Origin: Rhodoferax sp. OV413
Lineage (GTDB): Bacteria > Pseudomonadota > Gammaproteobacteria > Burkholderiales > Burkholderiaceae_C
Assembly (NCBI RefSeq): GCF_900104385.1
Contig: NZ_FNJA01000002.1
Location: forward strand, 682,001 to 746,000
Reading direction: 5' to 3'
DNA: 64,000 nucleotides
Both the position numbers and the translations under genes were made by a program. Each line of letters opens with the position of its first letter. The first letter of the stretch is position 1. Under the pieces are notes generated by a model that was given only the letters and a program-made list of their open reading frames with translations, did no database searches and was not told the DNA's origin. Below are positions 26,555 to 34,686 of the stretch, one piece after another.

Positions 26555-29500
26555 GCTTCCGGGCCCAGGATGCGCTGACCCGCGCCGACTTCCACGCGGC
26601 CAGCGGCGTGCTGCTGGTGGTACGCCAACCGCCAGCCCCGCCGCCGCCCGTGCCCGGCCAGCCGGCCGCCGTGGCCGCCAACCCGGCCGAAGGGGTGGAG
26701 ATTCTGTTGGCCGTCTGGGACGACGGCAGCGTCACCGCGCTCAATGGCCATGTGGACCTGGGCACCGGCCTGCGCACTGCGCTGACCCAGGTGGTGGCCG
26801 AAGAGCTGGACCTGCCGATGGAGCGCATCCACATGGTGCTGGGCGACACCGCGCGCGCGCCCAACCAGGGTGCGACCATCGCCAGCGCCTCGCTGCAAAT
26901 CCACGCCGAGCCGCTGCGCCGCGCGGCCGCCCAGGCCAAGGCCTGGTTGGCACAACGTGGCGGCAATATTGCGGAAGCCTTGGCCGGCCAGCATGTGCAG
27001 TTGCTGCTGGACCTGCAAGCTCCAGTCAAAGACCCCAAGGACTACCGCACCGTCGGCCAGTCGATCCCGCGCGTCGAGCTGCTCGACAAGCTCACCGGCG
27101 AACTGGTGTTTGTGCACGACATGCGCGTGCCCGGCATGCTGCACGGCCGCGTGGTGCGCCCGCCGTATGCGGGGGCCGACCATGGCGACTTCATCGGCAA
27201 CACGCTGCAGGCTGTGGACGAATCCAGCATCGCCCACATCCCCGGCATCCGCGCGGTGGTAGTGCTGCGCGACTTCGTCGGCATCGTCGCCGAGCGCGAA
27301 GAACAGGCCGAGCAGGCCCTGCGCGAGTTGCGCGTGCTGTGGAAGCCCTGGCCCGGCATGCCGGATATGTGCGACGTGCAGCAGGCCATCCGCAACAACC
27401 CGCGCACGACCCGCAAGCTGGTGGACGAGGGCGATGTGGATGCGGCGTTGGCGGCAGCTGCTGAGTCCATGCCGCGCACCTATGTCTGGCCCTACCAAAT
27501 GCATGCGTCGATCGGGCCGTCGTGCGCGGTGGCCGATTGGCAAACCGAGCAGCTCACAGTCTGGGCCGGCACGCAGAACCCGCACGTGCTGCGTTTCGAC
27601 TTGTCGCGCCTGGTGGGCCTGCCCGACGTGGCCATCAACGTCATCCGCATGGAGGCCGCCGGCTGCTATGGCCGTAACGGCGCTGACGACGTGGCGGCCG
27701 ATGCGGCCCTGCTGTCACGCGCAGTCGGCGCCCCGGTGCGGGTGCAGCTGACGCGCGAGCAAGAGCATTTGTGGGAGCCCAAAGGCGCGGCCCAACTGAT
27801 GGAAGTGCAGGGCGGGCTGAATGCCGATGGCTCGCCGGCCGCCTATGATTTCCAGACCTCGTATCCATCGAACGGCGCACCCACCCTGGCCCTGCTGCTG
27901 ACCCGCAGCATAGAGCCGGCGGCCCAGGCCTTTGAGATGGGCGACCGCACGGCCCGCCCGCCCTACAGCTATGACAACCTGCGCGTCAGCGTGCACGACA
28001 TGCCGCCCATCGTGCGTGCGTCCTGGCTGCGCGGCGTGTCGGCCTTGCCGAACTCCTTCGCCCACGAGTCCTATATCGACGAGCTGGCCACGGCCGCCGG
28101 CGTGGACCCGGTGGACTACCGGCTGCGCTACCTGCACGACCCGCGGGCCGTCGAGCTGGTGCGCGCCACCGCCGACAAGGCCGGCTGGAAACCGCACACC
28201 CAGCCGCAGCAGCAAGCAGCGAATGGCGACTGGGTCACCGGCCAGGGCTTCGCCTACGCCCGCTACAACCACAGCAAATGGCCTGGCTATGGCTCGGCCT
28301 GGGCTGCCTGGGTGGCCGATGTGGACGTGAACCGCGCCACCGGCGAGGTACATGTGCGCCGTGTGGTGGTCGGGCACGACGCCGGCCTGCTGGTGAACCC
28401 TGCCGGCGTCGAGCAGCAGATCCACGGCAATGTGCTGCAAACCACCAGCCGCGCGCTGAAGGAGAAAGTGCAGTTCACTCCCGGCACCAATACCGTGGCT
28501 AGCCAGGAATGGGGCAGCTACCCGATCCTGAATTTCCGTGAAGTGCCGGTCATCGAGGTCATGCACATGCCGCGCCCCGGCGAGCCGGCACTGGGTGCGG
28601 GCGAATCATCTTCGGTGCCCGGAACGGCGGCGATTGCGAACGCGATCTTCGACGCCACCGGCGTGCGCTTCCGCGAGCCGCCGTTCAGCCCCGAAGTCGT
28701 GCGTTCAGCACTAAATGTGCCTCCAGCGGAGGTACTACCTGCGCAAGCAGCTATCAATTCAGGAGTGAATGCCGCGCAGCTGGGACGCCTGCCCTGGCCG
28801 GCCCGTCGCACGCTATGGGCTAGCGCGGGCGCGCTGCTGGCCGGTGTGCTCGGCCTGGGCGCGGCGCTGTTTGGCGGGCGCGCCTCTATCGCGCCCAGCG
28901 TGCAGGCCGGCCCATCCGCCTATACCGCCGCGACCATAGAGCGCGGCCGCCAGCTGGCCGCCGTGGGCAATTGCGTGGGCTGCCACACCACACCCGGTGG
29001 CGCGCCCAACGCCGGTGGCCTGGCCATGCACACGCCGTTCGGCACGGTCTACAGCACCAACCTCACGCCGGATCTGGAGACCGGCATCGGCCAGTGGTCG
29101 TACCCGGCCTTCCAGCGCGCGATGCGCGAAGGCATCAGCCGCGACGGCCGCCAGCTGTACCCGGCCTTCCCGTTCACAGCCTTCGCCAAGACCAGCGACG
29201 CCGACCTGACCGCGCTCTACGCCTACCTGATGGCCCAGCCGGCGGTCCAGGCTGCCACGCCGCCCGCGCAGATGCGCTTCCCGTTCAACCTGCGCCCGCT
29301 GATGGCTGGCTGGAACGCGCTGTTCCACGACGCCACGCCCTACCAGCCACAGCCCCAGCAATCGGCCGAATGGAACCGCGGCGCCTACCTGGTCAACGGC
29401 CTGGGCCACTGCGGCGCCTGCCACACGCCGCGCAACGCGCTCGGTGCCGAGCAGGGCGGCAGCAGCTTCCTGGCCGGCGCCCTGGTCGACGGCTGGGAAG

Positions 29501-30081
29501 CCCCGGCGCTGACCGCCTTGTCCAAAGCCCCCGTGCCCTGGAGCGCCGACGCGCTGTACAGCTACCTGCGCCACGGCCACGCCCCCGAGCACGGCGCTGC
29601 CACCGGCCCCATGGCCCCGGTGGTGCGCGAGCTGACAGCCCTGCCCGACGCCGACATCCGCGCCATGGCGAGCTACCTTGTCAGCTTTCAGGCCGATACC
29701 GTGCCCAAAACCAATTCCCAGGCCGTCGTCCAGCAAGCCGCCCTGGTAGCCCCGTTGCCTGGTGCGGCGCAGCGCCTGTTCAACGGCGCCTGTGCCGCCT
29801 GCCACCACGACGGCGACGGTCCGCGCTTGCTCGGCGTCAATGTGCCGCTGGCGCTGAACAGCAATCTGCACAGCGACCGGCCCGACAACCTGCTGCAGAC
29901 CATCCTCAATGGTGTGCAAGAGCCGGCGGGACTCGAGGTCGGCTTCATGCCCGCTTTCCGCCACAGCCTGTCCGATGCCCAGGTGGCCGAGCTGGCCGGC
30001 TATATGCGACAGCGCTTTGCGCCAGGCAAGCCGGCATGGGAGGATTTGCCGGAAGCAGTGGCGCGGGTGCGGGGGCCGTAA
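26551..30081 (+). CDS. nicB: Nicotinate dehydrogenase, molybdopterin subunit fused to tri-heme cytochrome c
   Basis: A 1176-residue protein with the architecture of P. putida NicB (about 1187 residues). Residues about 1-735 are the molybdopterin domain of the xanthine dehydrogenase family (VDLGTGLRTALTQVVAEEL, GAGESSSVPGTAAIANAIF). A linker carries a copy of the dispersed repeat. One membrane segment follows at about 752-776, preceded by arginines, so the Mo domain stays in the cytoplasm. Three c-type heme sites follow in the periplasmic part: CVGCH at 808, CGACH at 954 and CAACH at 1081. It converts nicotinate to 6-hydroxynicotinate with electrons going to the respiratory chain. It is the last gene of the plus arm. 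Confidence 0.94.
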   Translation: MSFRAQDALTRADFHAASGVLLVVRQPPAPPPPVPGQPAAVAANPAEGVEILLAVWDDGSVTALNGHVDLGTGLRTALTQVVAEELDLPMERIHMVLGDTARAPNQGATIASASLQIHAEPLRRAAAQAKAWLAQRGGNIAEALAGQHVQLLLDLQAPVKDPKDYRTVGQSIPRVELLDKLTGELVFVHDMRVPGMLHGRVVRPPYAGADHGDFIGNTLQAVDESSIAHIPGIRAVVVLRDFVGIVAEREEQAEQALRELRVLWKPWPGMPDMCDVQQAIRNNPRTTRKLVDEGDVDAALAAAAESMPRTYVWPYQMHASIGPSCAVADWQTEQLTVWAGTQNPHVLRFDLSRLVGLPDVAINVIRMEAAGCYGRNGADDVAADAALLSRAVGAPVRVQLTREQEHLWEPKGAAQLMEVQGGLNADGSPAAYDFQTSYPSNGAPTLALLLTRSIEPAAQAFEMGDRTARPPYSYDNLRVSVHDMPPIVRASWLRGVSALPNSFAHESYIDELATAAGVDPVDYRLRYLHDPRAVELVRATADKAGWKPHTQPQQQAANGDWVTGQGFAYARYNHSKWPGYGSAWAAWVADVDVNRATGEVHVRRVVVGHDAGLLVNPAGVEQQIHGNVLQTTSRALKEKVQFTPGTNTVASQEWGSYPILNFREVPVIEVMHMPRPGEPALGAGESSSVPGTAAIANAIFDATGVRFREPPFSPEVVRSALNVPPAEVLPAQAAINSGVNAAQLGRLPWPARRTLWASAGALLAGVLGLGAALFGGRASIAPSVQAGPSAYTAATIERGRQLAAVGNCVGCHTTPGGAPNAGGLAMHTPFGTVYSTNLTPDLETGIGQWSYPAFQRAMREGISRDGRQLYPAFPFTAFAKTSDADLTALYAYLMAQPAVQAATPPAQMRFPFNLRPLMAGWNALFHDATPYQPQPQQSAEWNRGAYLVNGLGHCGACHTPRNALGAEQGGSSFLAGALVDGWEAPALTALSKAPVPWSADALYSYLRHGHAPEHGAATGPMAPVVRELTALPDADIRAMASYLVSFQADTVPKTNSQAVVQQAALVAPLPGAAQRLFNGACAACHHDGDGPRLLGVNVPLALNSNLHSDRPDNLLQTILNGVQEPAGLEVGFMPAFRHSLSDAQVAELAGYMRQRFAPGKPAWEDLPEAVARVRGP
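28713..28760 (-). repeat. Dispersed repeat copy inside nicB
   Basis: On the minus strand it reads ATTGATAGCTGCTTGCGCAG, then GTAGTACCTCCGCTGGAGGC. This is the same block order as the intergenic copies at 31731 and 36892. It stays in frame and encodes part of the flexible linker (NVPPAEVLPAQAAIN) between the Mo domain and the membrane segment. Confidence 0.7.
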
Positions 30082-30236
30082 TCGGTTCTGCCCAGCGGCT
30101 CTAAAACCACCGGTTTACAGTACACCTGCGCGGTTCCCGCAAAAACCGGGCACCATACGTGGCCTGGCCGCAGTTTGTTGCTGGCATGACGCCGTTTTTC
30201 TAGCCCATCCAACCCGCACCCTATCGGTACCTGACC

Positions 30237-31712
30237 ATGGAATTCATCCGCTCCAGCCCGTTGGCGCCCTGGCTGCTGCTGTGCCTGGCGGTGGGTGGCG
30301 CGGCGCTGGTGGCTTATCTGTTCTGGCGCTGGCGGCGCACGGCGGCCTTGCTGGCCCAGGTGTCGGGCGAGCTGGCGCAGGCCTATGCACGCGATGGCTT
30401 GACCGGTTTGCTGACCCCGCGCCAGTTTGAGCGCGAGCTGGACGACGCCGTGCTGCGCGGCGATTTCGACGGCCACCGGGTCTGCGTGCTGTATGTCGAT
30501 GTAGACCATTTTCGCGCGACCAACGAGGCCTATGGCAAGAAGGCCGGCGACCAGGTGCTGCAAGAGCTGGCCAACCGCATCAAGACCGGGCTGGGGCCGG
30601 ACACCGCTGCGGCGCGCATGGTGGGCAACGAGTTCGCGCTCATCGTGCGCGGTGGGCTGGATGCGGGCCGGCAGGCCGCGGCCACGGTGGCGGCAGCGTT
30701 TGTGGCGCCTATCCTGGTGCAGTCCAAGGCCAAGTCGCAATCGCTGACCCTGACCAGCTCGGTCGGCCTGGCGGTGTATCCGCTGCAGGCCGAGCGGCGC
30801 AACCTGGTGGAGCGGGCGGCGATGGCGATGCGCTCGGTGAAGCTGGCCGGCGGCGACGGCTTTGCCGAATACGATCCACAGCTGGCCCAGGCGCGGCGCG
30901 ACAGCGCTTCGCTGATGCACGACCTGCGCGGCGCGCTGGAGCGGCAGGAGTTCCAGCTCTACTACCAGCCGAAGATCGACGCGCGCAGCCTGCAGGTCAC
31001 ATCGGCCGAGGCCTTGATACGCTGGCGCCACCCCAAGCGCGGCCTGGTCGGGCCGGACAAGTTCATCCCGCTGGCCGAGCGCTACGGCATGATGCAGTCC
31101 ATCGGCCGCTGGGTGATCGAACAGGCCTGCCAGCAGGCGATGGTGTGGCGCCAGGAAGGCTTGAGCATGCGCATCGCCGTCAACATCTCGGGCCAGCAGA
31201 TGCGGCGCGAGGATTTTGCCGAGCACCTGGAAACCGTACTGGTGCAGACCGGCACGCCGGCCAACCGCTTCACCTGCGAGATCACCGAGTCGGTGGCGCT
31301 GGAAAACACCGCCGCCACCATGCAGACGTTTGAGAAGCTGCGGGCCATGGGCGTGCATGTGTCGATTGACGACTTCGGCACCGGCCACTCCAGCCTGGCC
31401 ACCTTGCGCAAGCTGCCGGCTGCCGAGCTGAAGATCGACCGGGCCTTCATCATCGACCTGGAAACCAGCGAGCACGCCCAGTTCATCGCCAATACAGTCG
31501 TCCGCATGGCACATGCGCTGGAGATGCGGGTGGTGGCCGAGGGGGTGGAGACCCGCACGCAGCGCGACCTGCTGGTGCAGATGGGCTGCGACGAGCTGCA
31601 GGGCTATCTGTTCGCCAAGCCGATGCGGGCCCGGGAGCTGGGCGTGTGGGCCGTGCGCGACCACAACAATGCCGAGGCCCTGTTCCGGCCGTCGCTGTAC
31701 TTCGAATCCTAG
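30237..31712 (+). CDS. Membrane-anchored GGDEF-EAL protein, probable c-di-GMP phosphodiesterase
   Basis: A 491-residue protein with one N-terminal membrane segment (about 10-30), a GGDEF domain (about 50-215) and an EAL domain (about 225-475). The GGDEF signature is degenerate (VGNEF, 129-133), so cyclase activity is unlikely. The EAL domain keeps its signature residues: EALIRW (258-263), the Asp pair in DDFGTG (378-379), ELKIDR, AEGVET and QGYLFAKPM. The likely role is c-di-GMP breakdown, with the inactive GGDEF domain perhaps sensing GTP. It is a single gene, 155 bp after nicB, with no operon partners. No sensory domain is seen besides the membrane anchor. Confidence 0.9.
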   Translation: MEFIRSSPLAPWLLLCLAVGGAALVAYLFWRWRRTAALLAQVSGELAQAYARDGLTGLLTPRQFERELDDAVLRGDFDGHRVCVLYVDVDHFRATNEAYGKKAGDQVLQELANRIKTGLGPDTAAARMVGNEFALIVRGGLDAGRQAAATVAAAFVAPILVQSKAKSQSLTLTSSVGLAVYPLQAERRNLVERAAMAMRSVKLAGGDGFAEYDPQLAQARRDSASLMHDLRGALERQEFQLYYQPKIDARSLQVTSAEALIRWRHPKRGLVGPDKFIPLAERYGMMQSIGRWVIEQACQQAMVWRQEGLSMRIAVNISGQQMRREDFAEHLETVLVQTGTPANRFTCEITESVALENTAATMQTFEKLRAMGVHVSIDDFGTGHSSLATLRKLPAAELKIDRAFIIDLETSEHAQFIANTVVRMAHALEMRVVAEGVETRTQRDLLVQMGCDELQGYLFAKPMRARELGVWAVRDHNNAEALFRPSLYFES

Positions 31713-31730
31713 TCCGTACTGGTGCTGCGC

Positions 31731-31791
31731 TTTTGATAGCTGCTCGCGCAGGTAGAACCTGCGCTAGAGCCCTATTTTCTTTAAATTTATG
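31731..31791 (+). repeat. Dispersed repeat, full-length copy
   Basis: It reads TTTTGATAGCTGCTCGCGCA, then CCTGCGCTAGAGCCCTATTT and a TTTAAATTT tail. It lies between the convergent GGDEF-EAL and XdhC-like genes and its end overlaps the stop codon of the latter. Confidence 0.75.
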
Positions 31792-32722
31792 TGGCAGCGT
31801 TCTTCACCTGGATGATCTCGGCCAGGATGGACACCGCAATCTCCGCCGGCGTGCGCGCGCCTATGCGCAGACCCACCGGGCCGTGCAGGCGCTCCAGCTG
31901 GGCGGCACTCAGGTTGAAGTGGGCGGCCAGGCGCTGCCTGCGCGTGGCCTGGTTGCGTTGCGAACCCAGGGCGCCGACGTAGAACGCATCGGATGTCAGC
32001 GCCTCCATCAGCGCCATGTCGTCGAGCTTGGGGTCGTGGGTCAGGGCGACGATGGCGGTGTGGGTGTCGGGCTGCAGCGCGCGCACCGCGTCGTCTGGCA
32101 TGCCGTCGACGCGCCTTACAGCGGAGGCAAATGGCTGGGCGTATTCCTCGCGTGGGTCGCAGACCAGCACTTCAAAGTCCAGCGCAGCCGCCATGGCGGC
32201 CACCGCCTGCGACAACTGGCCGGCACCGATCAGCAGCAGGCGCCAGCGCGGGCCGAACAAGGTGGTCAGCGTCTGGCCGTCGAAGGCCATGGCCTGGTCG
32301 CGCGTGGCATGGTGCAGCTGTACCGCGCCGCTGGCCAGGTCCAGGCTGCGGGCCACCAGCTGGTGGGCGGCGGTGCGCTGCAGCAGCGCGGCGATCCAGG
32401 TGCCGTCGTGCAGCGGCTCTTGCACCAGCCGCAGGCTGCCGCCGCAGGGCAGGCCGAAGCGCGCGGCTTCGTCTTGCGTCACGCCGTAGCTCAGCAGCTT
32501 CGGTAAGCCCCCTGCTGGCCGGGCGCGGGTGTGCAGGTCGTCCTCGATACAGCCGCCCGACACCGAGCCGCTGACCAGGCCGTCGCCGCGCAATGCCAGC
32601 AGCGCGCCGGGCGGGCGTGGCGCGCTGCCCCAGGTCTCCACCACGGTGAACAAGGTGGCGCTGTGGCCGGCTTGCAACCAGGCCAGGGCATCGGCCAATA
32701 CGCGGAGATCGAGACTTTCCAT
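31787..32722 (-). CDS. XdhC/CoxI-family molybdenum-enzyme maturation protein
   Basis: A 311-residue protein with the XdhC N-terminal domain (GSAPRPPGALLALRGDG, then SGSVSGGCIEDD, about 30-62) and a C-terminal Rossmann domain (LLLIGAGQLSQAVAAMA, about 162-178). It ends with GLRIGARTPAEIAVSI. XdhC proteins carry or sulfurate the molybdenum cofactor for hydroxylases of the xanthine dehydrogenase family. The client here is plausibly nicotinate dehydrogenase, 1.7 kb away. The start at 32722 is chosen because the upstream extension runs through a repeat-like sequence. It is convergent with the GGDEF-EAL gene and probably has its own promoter. Confidence 0.88.
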   Translation of the reverse strand: MESLDLRVLADALAWLQAGHSATLFTVVETWGSAPRPPGALLALRGDGLVSGSVSGGCIEDDLHTRARPAGGLPKLLSYGVTQDEAARFGLPCGGSLRLVQEPLHDGTWIAALLQRTAAHQLVARSLDLASGAVQLHHATRDQAMAFDGQTLTTLFGPRWRLLLIGAGQLSQAVAAMAAALDFEVLVCDPREEYAQPFASAVRRVDGMPDDAVRALQPDTHTAIVALTHDPKLDDMALMEALTSDAFYVGALGSQRNQATRRQRLAAHFNLSAAQLERLHGPVGLRIGARTPAEIAVSILAEIIQVKNAAT

Positions 32723-32750
32723 CCGCGCATCGTAGCGGTTGGTGTAACAC

Positions 32751-32830
32751 CCCCAGGCTACGCTGCGCTTCGCCAACCCCCTTGCAGGGGGCAATACCAG
32801 TGGCCCGGCAAAGCCGGTTCCACGGTATTT
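32751..32830. repeat. Intergenic palindromic element
   Basis: The gap between the XdhC-like gene and ada contains two hairpins in a row: CCCCC-TTGCA-GGGGG (32777-32791) and CCGGC-AAA-GCCGG (32805-32817), followed by TTCCACGGTATT. The arrangement resembles short intergenic repeats I know from Comamonadaceae genomes. Only one copy is in this window, so its repeat status is inference. Confidence 0.45.
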
Positions 32831-32887
32831 TTGGGGTAGTGCGTTCTGGCTGAAGCGGGGTTGGCAGTATCTGGCCTGTGGCTTATT

Positions 32888-33943
32888 TCAAACCGCGGTT
32901 TCGCGTTCCAGCAGGCTGCGTTTGCGCTCTACGCCCCAGCGGTAGCCCGACAGGCCGCCGTCGCTGCGCACCACCCGATGGCAGGGGATGGCCACGGCCA
33001 GCCGGTTCGCACCGCAAGCCTGGGCCACGGCGCGGAAGGAATTCGGCGCGCCGATGCGGGCCGCAATTTCGGCATAGCTGGCGGTGCTGCCGGCCGGGAT
33101 GTTGCGCAGCGCCTGCCACACCCTTTCCTGGAACGCCGTGCCGCGCACATCCAGCGGCAACTGCAGGCCCAGGCCGGGCGCTTCGATCAACCCCACCACC
33201 TGGGCCACGCGCTGGGCAAAAGCCGCGTCGTCGCCAACCAGCTGGGCCTGCGGAAACATGTCCTGCAGCTCGCGCGCCAGGGCGTCCGGGTCGTCGCCCA
33301 GCAGGATGGCGCAGACGCCGCGCGGGCTCTCGGCCACCAGGATCGCGCCCAGCGACGATGCGCCGATGGCGAACTGGATCGCGGTGCCGCTACCGCCCGC
33401 GCGGTAGTCGCTGGCCGTCATGCCCAGGCGCTGGTCAGCGGCTTCGTAGAAGCGGCTGCTGCTGTTGAAGCCGGCGCTGTAGATCGCCTCGGTCACCGTG
33501 CTGCTGCTGCCCAGCTGGGCGCGCAGCTTGCGGGCCCGCTGCGCGTCGGCATAGCCCTTGGGGGTAAGCCCGGTAACCGACTTGAAGACGCGGTGGAAGT
33601 GGAACGGGCTGAGTCCGGCCTGTTCCGCCAATTCTTGCAAACCAGGCAGGCTGTCGCTGGCCTCGATCTGCCGGCAGGCGGCCGCCACCAGCGCGGCGTG
33701 CTGGGTAGACAGCGCCGTTTGGTCGGCCACGGCCCGTCGGCTCGGGCGGTAGCCGGCGGCTTCGGCCGCGGCCGGTGTGTCGAAGAACTCCACGTTCTGC
33801 GGCTGCGGCAGGCGCGCTGCGCTGCTGGGCCGGGCGTAGACGCCGGTGGTCTTGACGGCGTAGACAAACTGCGCGTCGGCGGCCGGGTCGCGGGCCTGGA
33901 CTGCGGCCCAGCGTGGGTCGTTGTGGGTAGCGGAATTTTTCAT
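32888..33943 (-). CDS. ada: Ada-type regulator/O6-methylguanine-DNA methyltransferase without the sensor cysteines
   Basis: A 351-residue Ada homologue with all three parts: the N-terminal metal-binding-type domain (about 1-80), an AraC helix-turn-helix (about 85-182, LSPFHFHRVFKSVTG) and the C-terminal methyltransferase (about 190-345). The repair cysteine C321 is intact in IPCHRVVRSDGG. In normal Ada four cysteines bind zinc, and one takes a methyl group from phosphotriesters to switch on transcription (YCRPSC and FRPCKRC). Here these read YARPSS and YRPSRR-A: A37, S41, S68 and A71. Methyl sensing as known is therefore impossible, although an Ada box precedes its start. The gene is the last of the 2OG-alkB-ada group. 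The start at 33943 agrees with the promoter. Confidence 0.92.
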   Translation of the reverse strand: MKNSATHNDPRWAAVQARDPAADAQFVYAVKTTGVYARPSSAARLPQPQNVEFFDTPAAAEAAGYRPSRRAVADQTALSTQHAALVAAACRQIEASDSLPGLQELAEQAGLSPFHFHRVFKSVTGLTPKGYADAQRARKLRAQLGSSSTVTEAIYSAGFNSSSRFYEAADQRLGMTASDYRAGGSGTAIQFAIGASSLGAILVAESPRGVCAILLGDDPDALARELQDMFPQAQLVGDDAAFAQRVAQVVGLIEAPGLGLQLPLDVRGTAFQERVWQALRNIPAGSTASYAEIAARIGAPNSFRAVAQACGANRLAVAIPCHRVVRSDGGLSGYRWGVERKRSLLERETAV

Positions 33944-33974
33944 GGCACGGCTCCAAAATCTTCGGTGTGTTGCC

Positions 33975-34024
33975 ACTGTAGGCAAGCCTGCGTGTGGCCG
34001 CACTCCGGGTCTTGCGATTGAATT
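33975..34024 (-). promoter_or_regulatory. Ada box and -10 of the ada promoter
   Basis: On the minus strand AAT-TCAATC-GCAA (34012-34024) matches the E. coli Ada-box form AAT-N6-GCAA. A -10 candidate TACAGT lies at 33975-33980, 40.5 bp centre to centre. There is no good -35, as expected for an activated promoter. Start codon 33943 follows about 30 bp after the -10. Confidence 0.65.
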
Positions 34025-34026
34025 TT

Positions 34027-34686
34027 TTATCCGGCTTTGCGTAATGTGAGGTTGATGCGCTGCGCGCCCAGCAGCGGGTGCTCGGCCTGCGGCACGGCCA
34101 GTACGCCGTGGTAGCGCAGCCGGTCGGCACCGCCCCATACGACGACGTCGCCGTGCACCAGCGGCACGCGCAAGGTTTTGTCGCTGCGGCTGAATCCGCC
34201 GAGCAGAAAGGTGGCCGGAATGCCCAGCGATACCGAGACGATGGGCGCGCTGTAGTCGCGCTCGTCCTTGTCCTGGTGCAACGACAGCCGGGCGCCGGGT
34301 TGGTAGCGGTTCACCAGGCAGGCGTCGGGCACAAAACCGGCAAAGCCGGCGCGCTCTGCGGCTGCGTGTGCCAGTTGCAGCAGTACCTGGGGCAGCGGCG
34401 GCCAGGGTTGGCCGCTGTCGGGGTCGTGCGCGGCGTAGCGGTAGCCGCGGCTGTCGCTGGTCCAGCCGAGCGCGCCGCAGTTCGTCAGCGCCACCGACAT
34501 CTCCAGCCCGCCCGGCGTGCGCATGTGGCGGAACGGTGCGGCTTGCTGGATGGTTTGCAGCGCAGTCAGCAGTTCGGGCACGTAAGGCAGGGCAAAGCCT
34601 TGCAGCAGCAGGGCCTGCGGTGCCAGTGGCAGCTCGGCCGGTACGCTGCCGAACAGGTCGGCAGCAGCTGCGTCACTGCGCGTCAT
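34027..34686 (-). CDS. alkB: AlkB-like DNA dealkylation dioxygenase
   Basis: A 219-residue Fe(II)/2-oxoglutarate dioxygenase that oxidatively removes alkyl groups from N1-adenine and N3-cytosine. The iron ligands are H137 and D139 (LHQDKDE) and H193 (RYHGV); 2-oxoglutarate is bound by R210 in RINLTLR. The length equals E. coli AlkB (216). The start overlaps the upstream oxygenase gene by 14 bases, and ada follows after 83 bp with its own Ada box. It belongs to the alkylation-damage response group. Confidence 0.95.
   Translation of the reverse strand: MTRSDAAAADLFGSVPAELPLAPQALLLQGFALPYVPELLTALQTIQQAAPFRHMRTPGGLEMSVALTNCGALGWTSDSRGYRYAAHDPDSGQPWPPLPQVLLQLAHAAAERAGFAGFVPDACLVNRYQPGARLSLHQDKDERDYSAPIVSVSLGIPATFLLGGFSRSDKTLRVPLVHGDVVVWGGADRLRYHGVLAVPQAEHPLLGAQRINLTLRKAG

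Noticed and set aside
30000-31664. 554-codon open frame antisense to the GGDEF-EAL gene
   Set aside because: It is a high-GC shadow frame; the plus-strand gene has clear domains and the antisense product is low-complexity.
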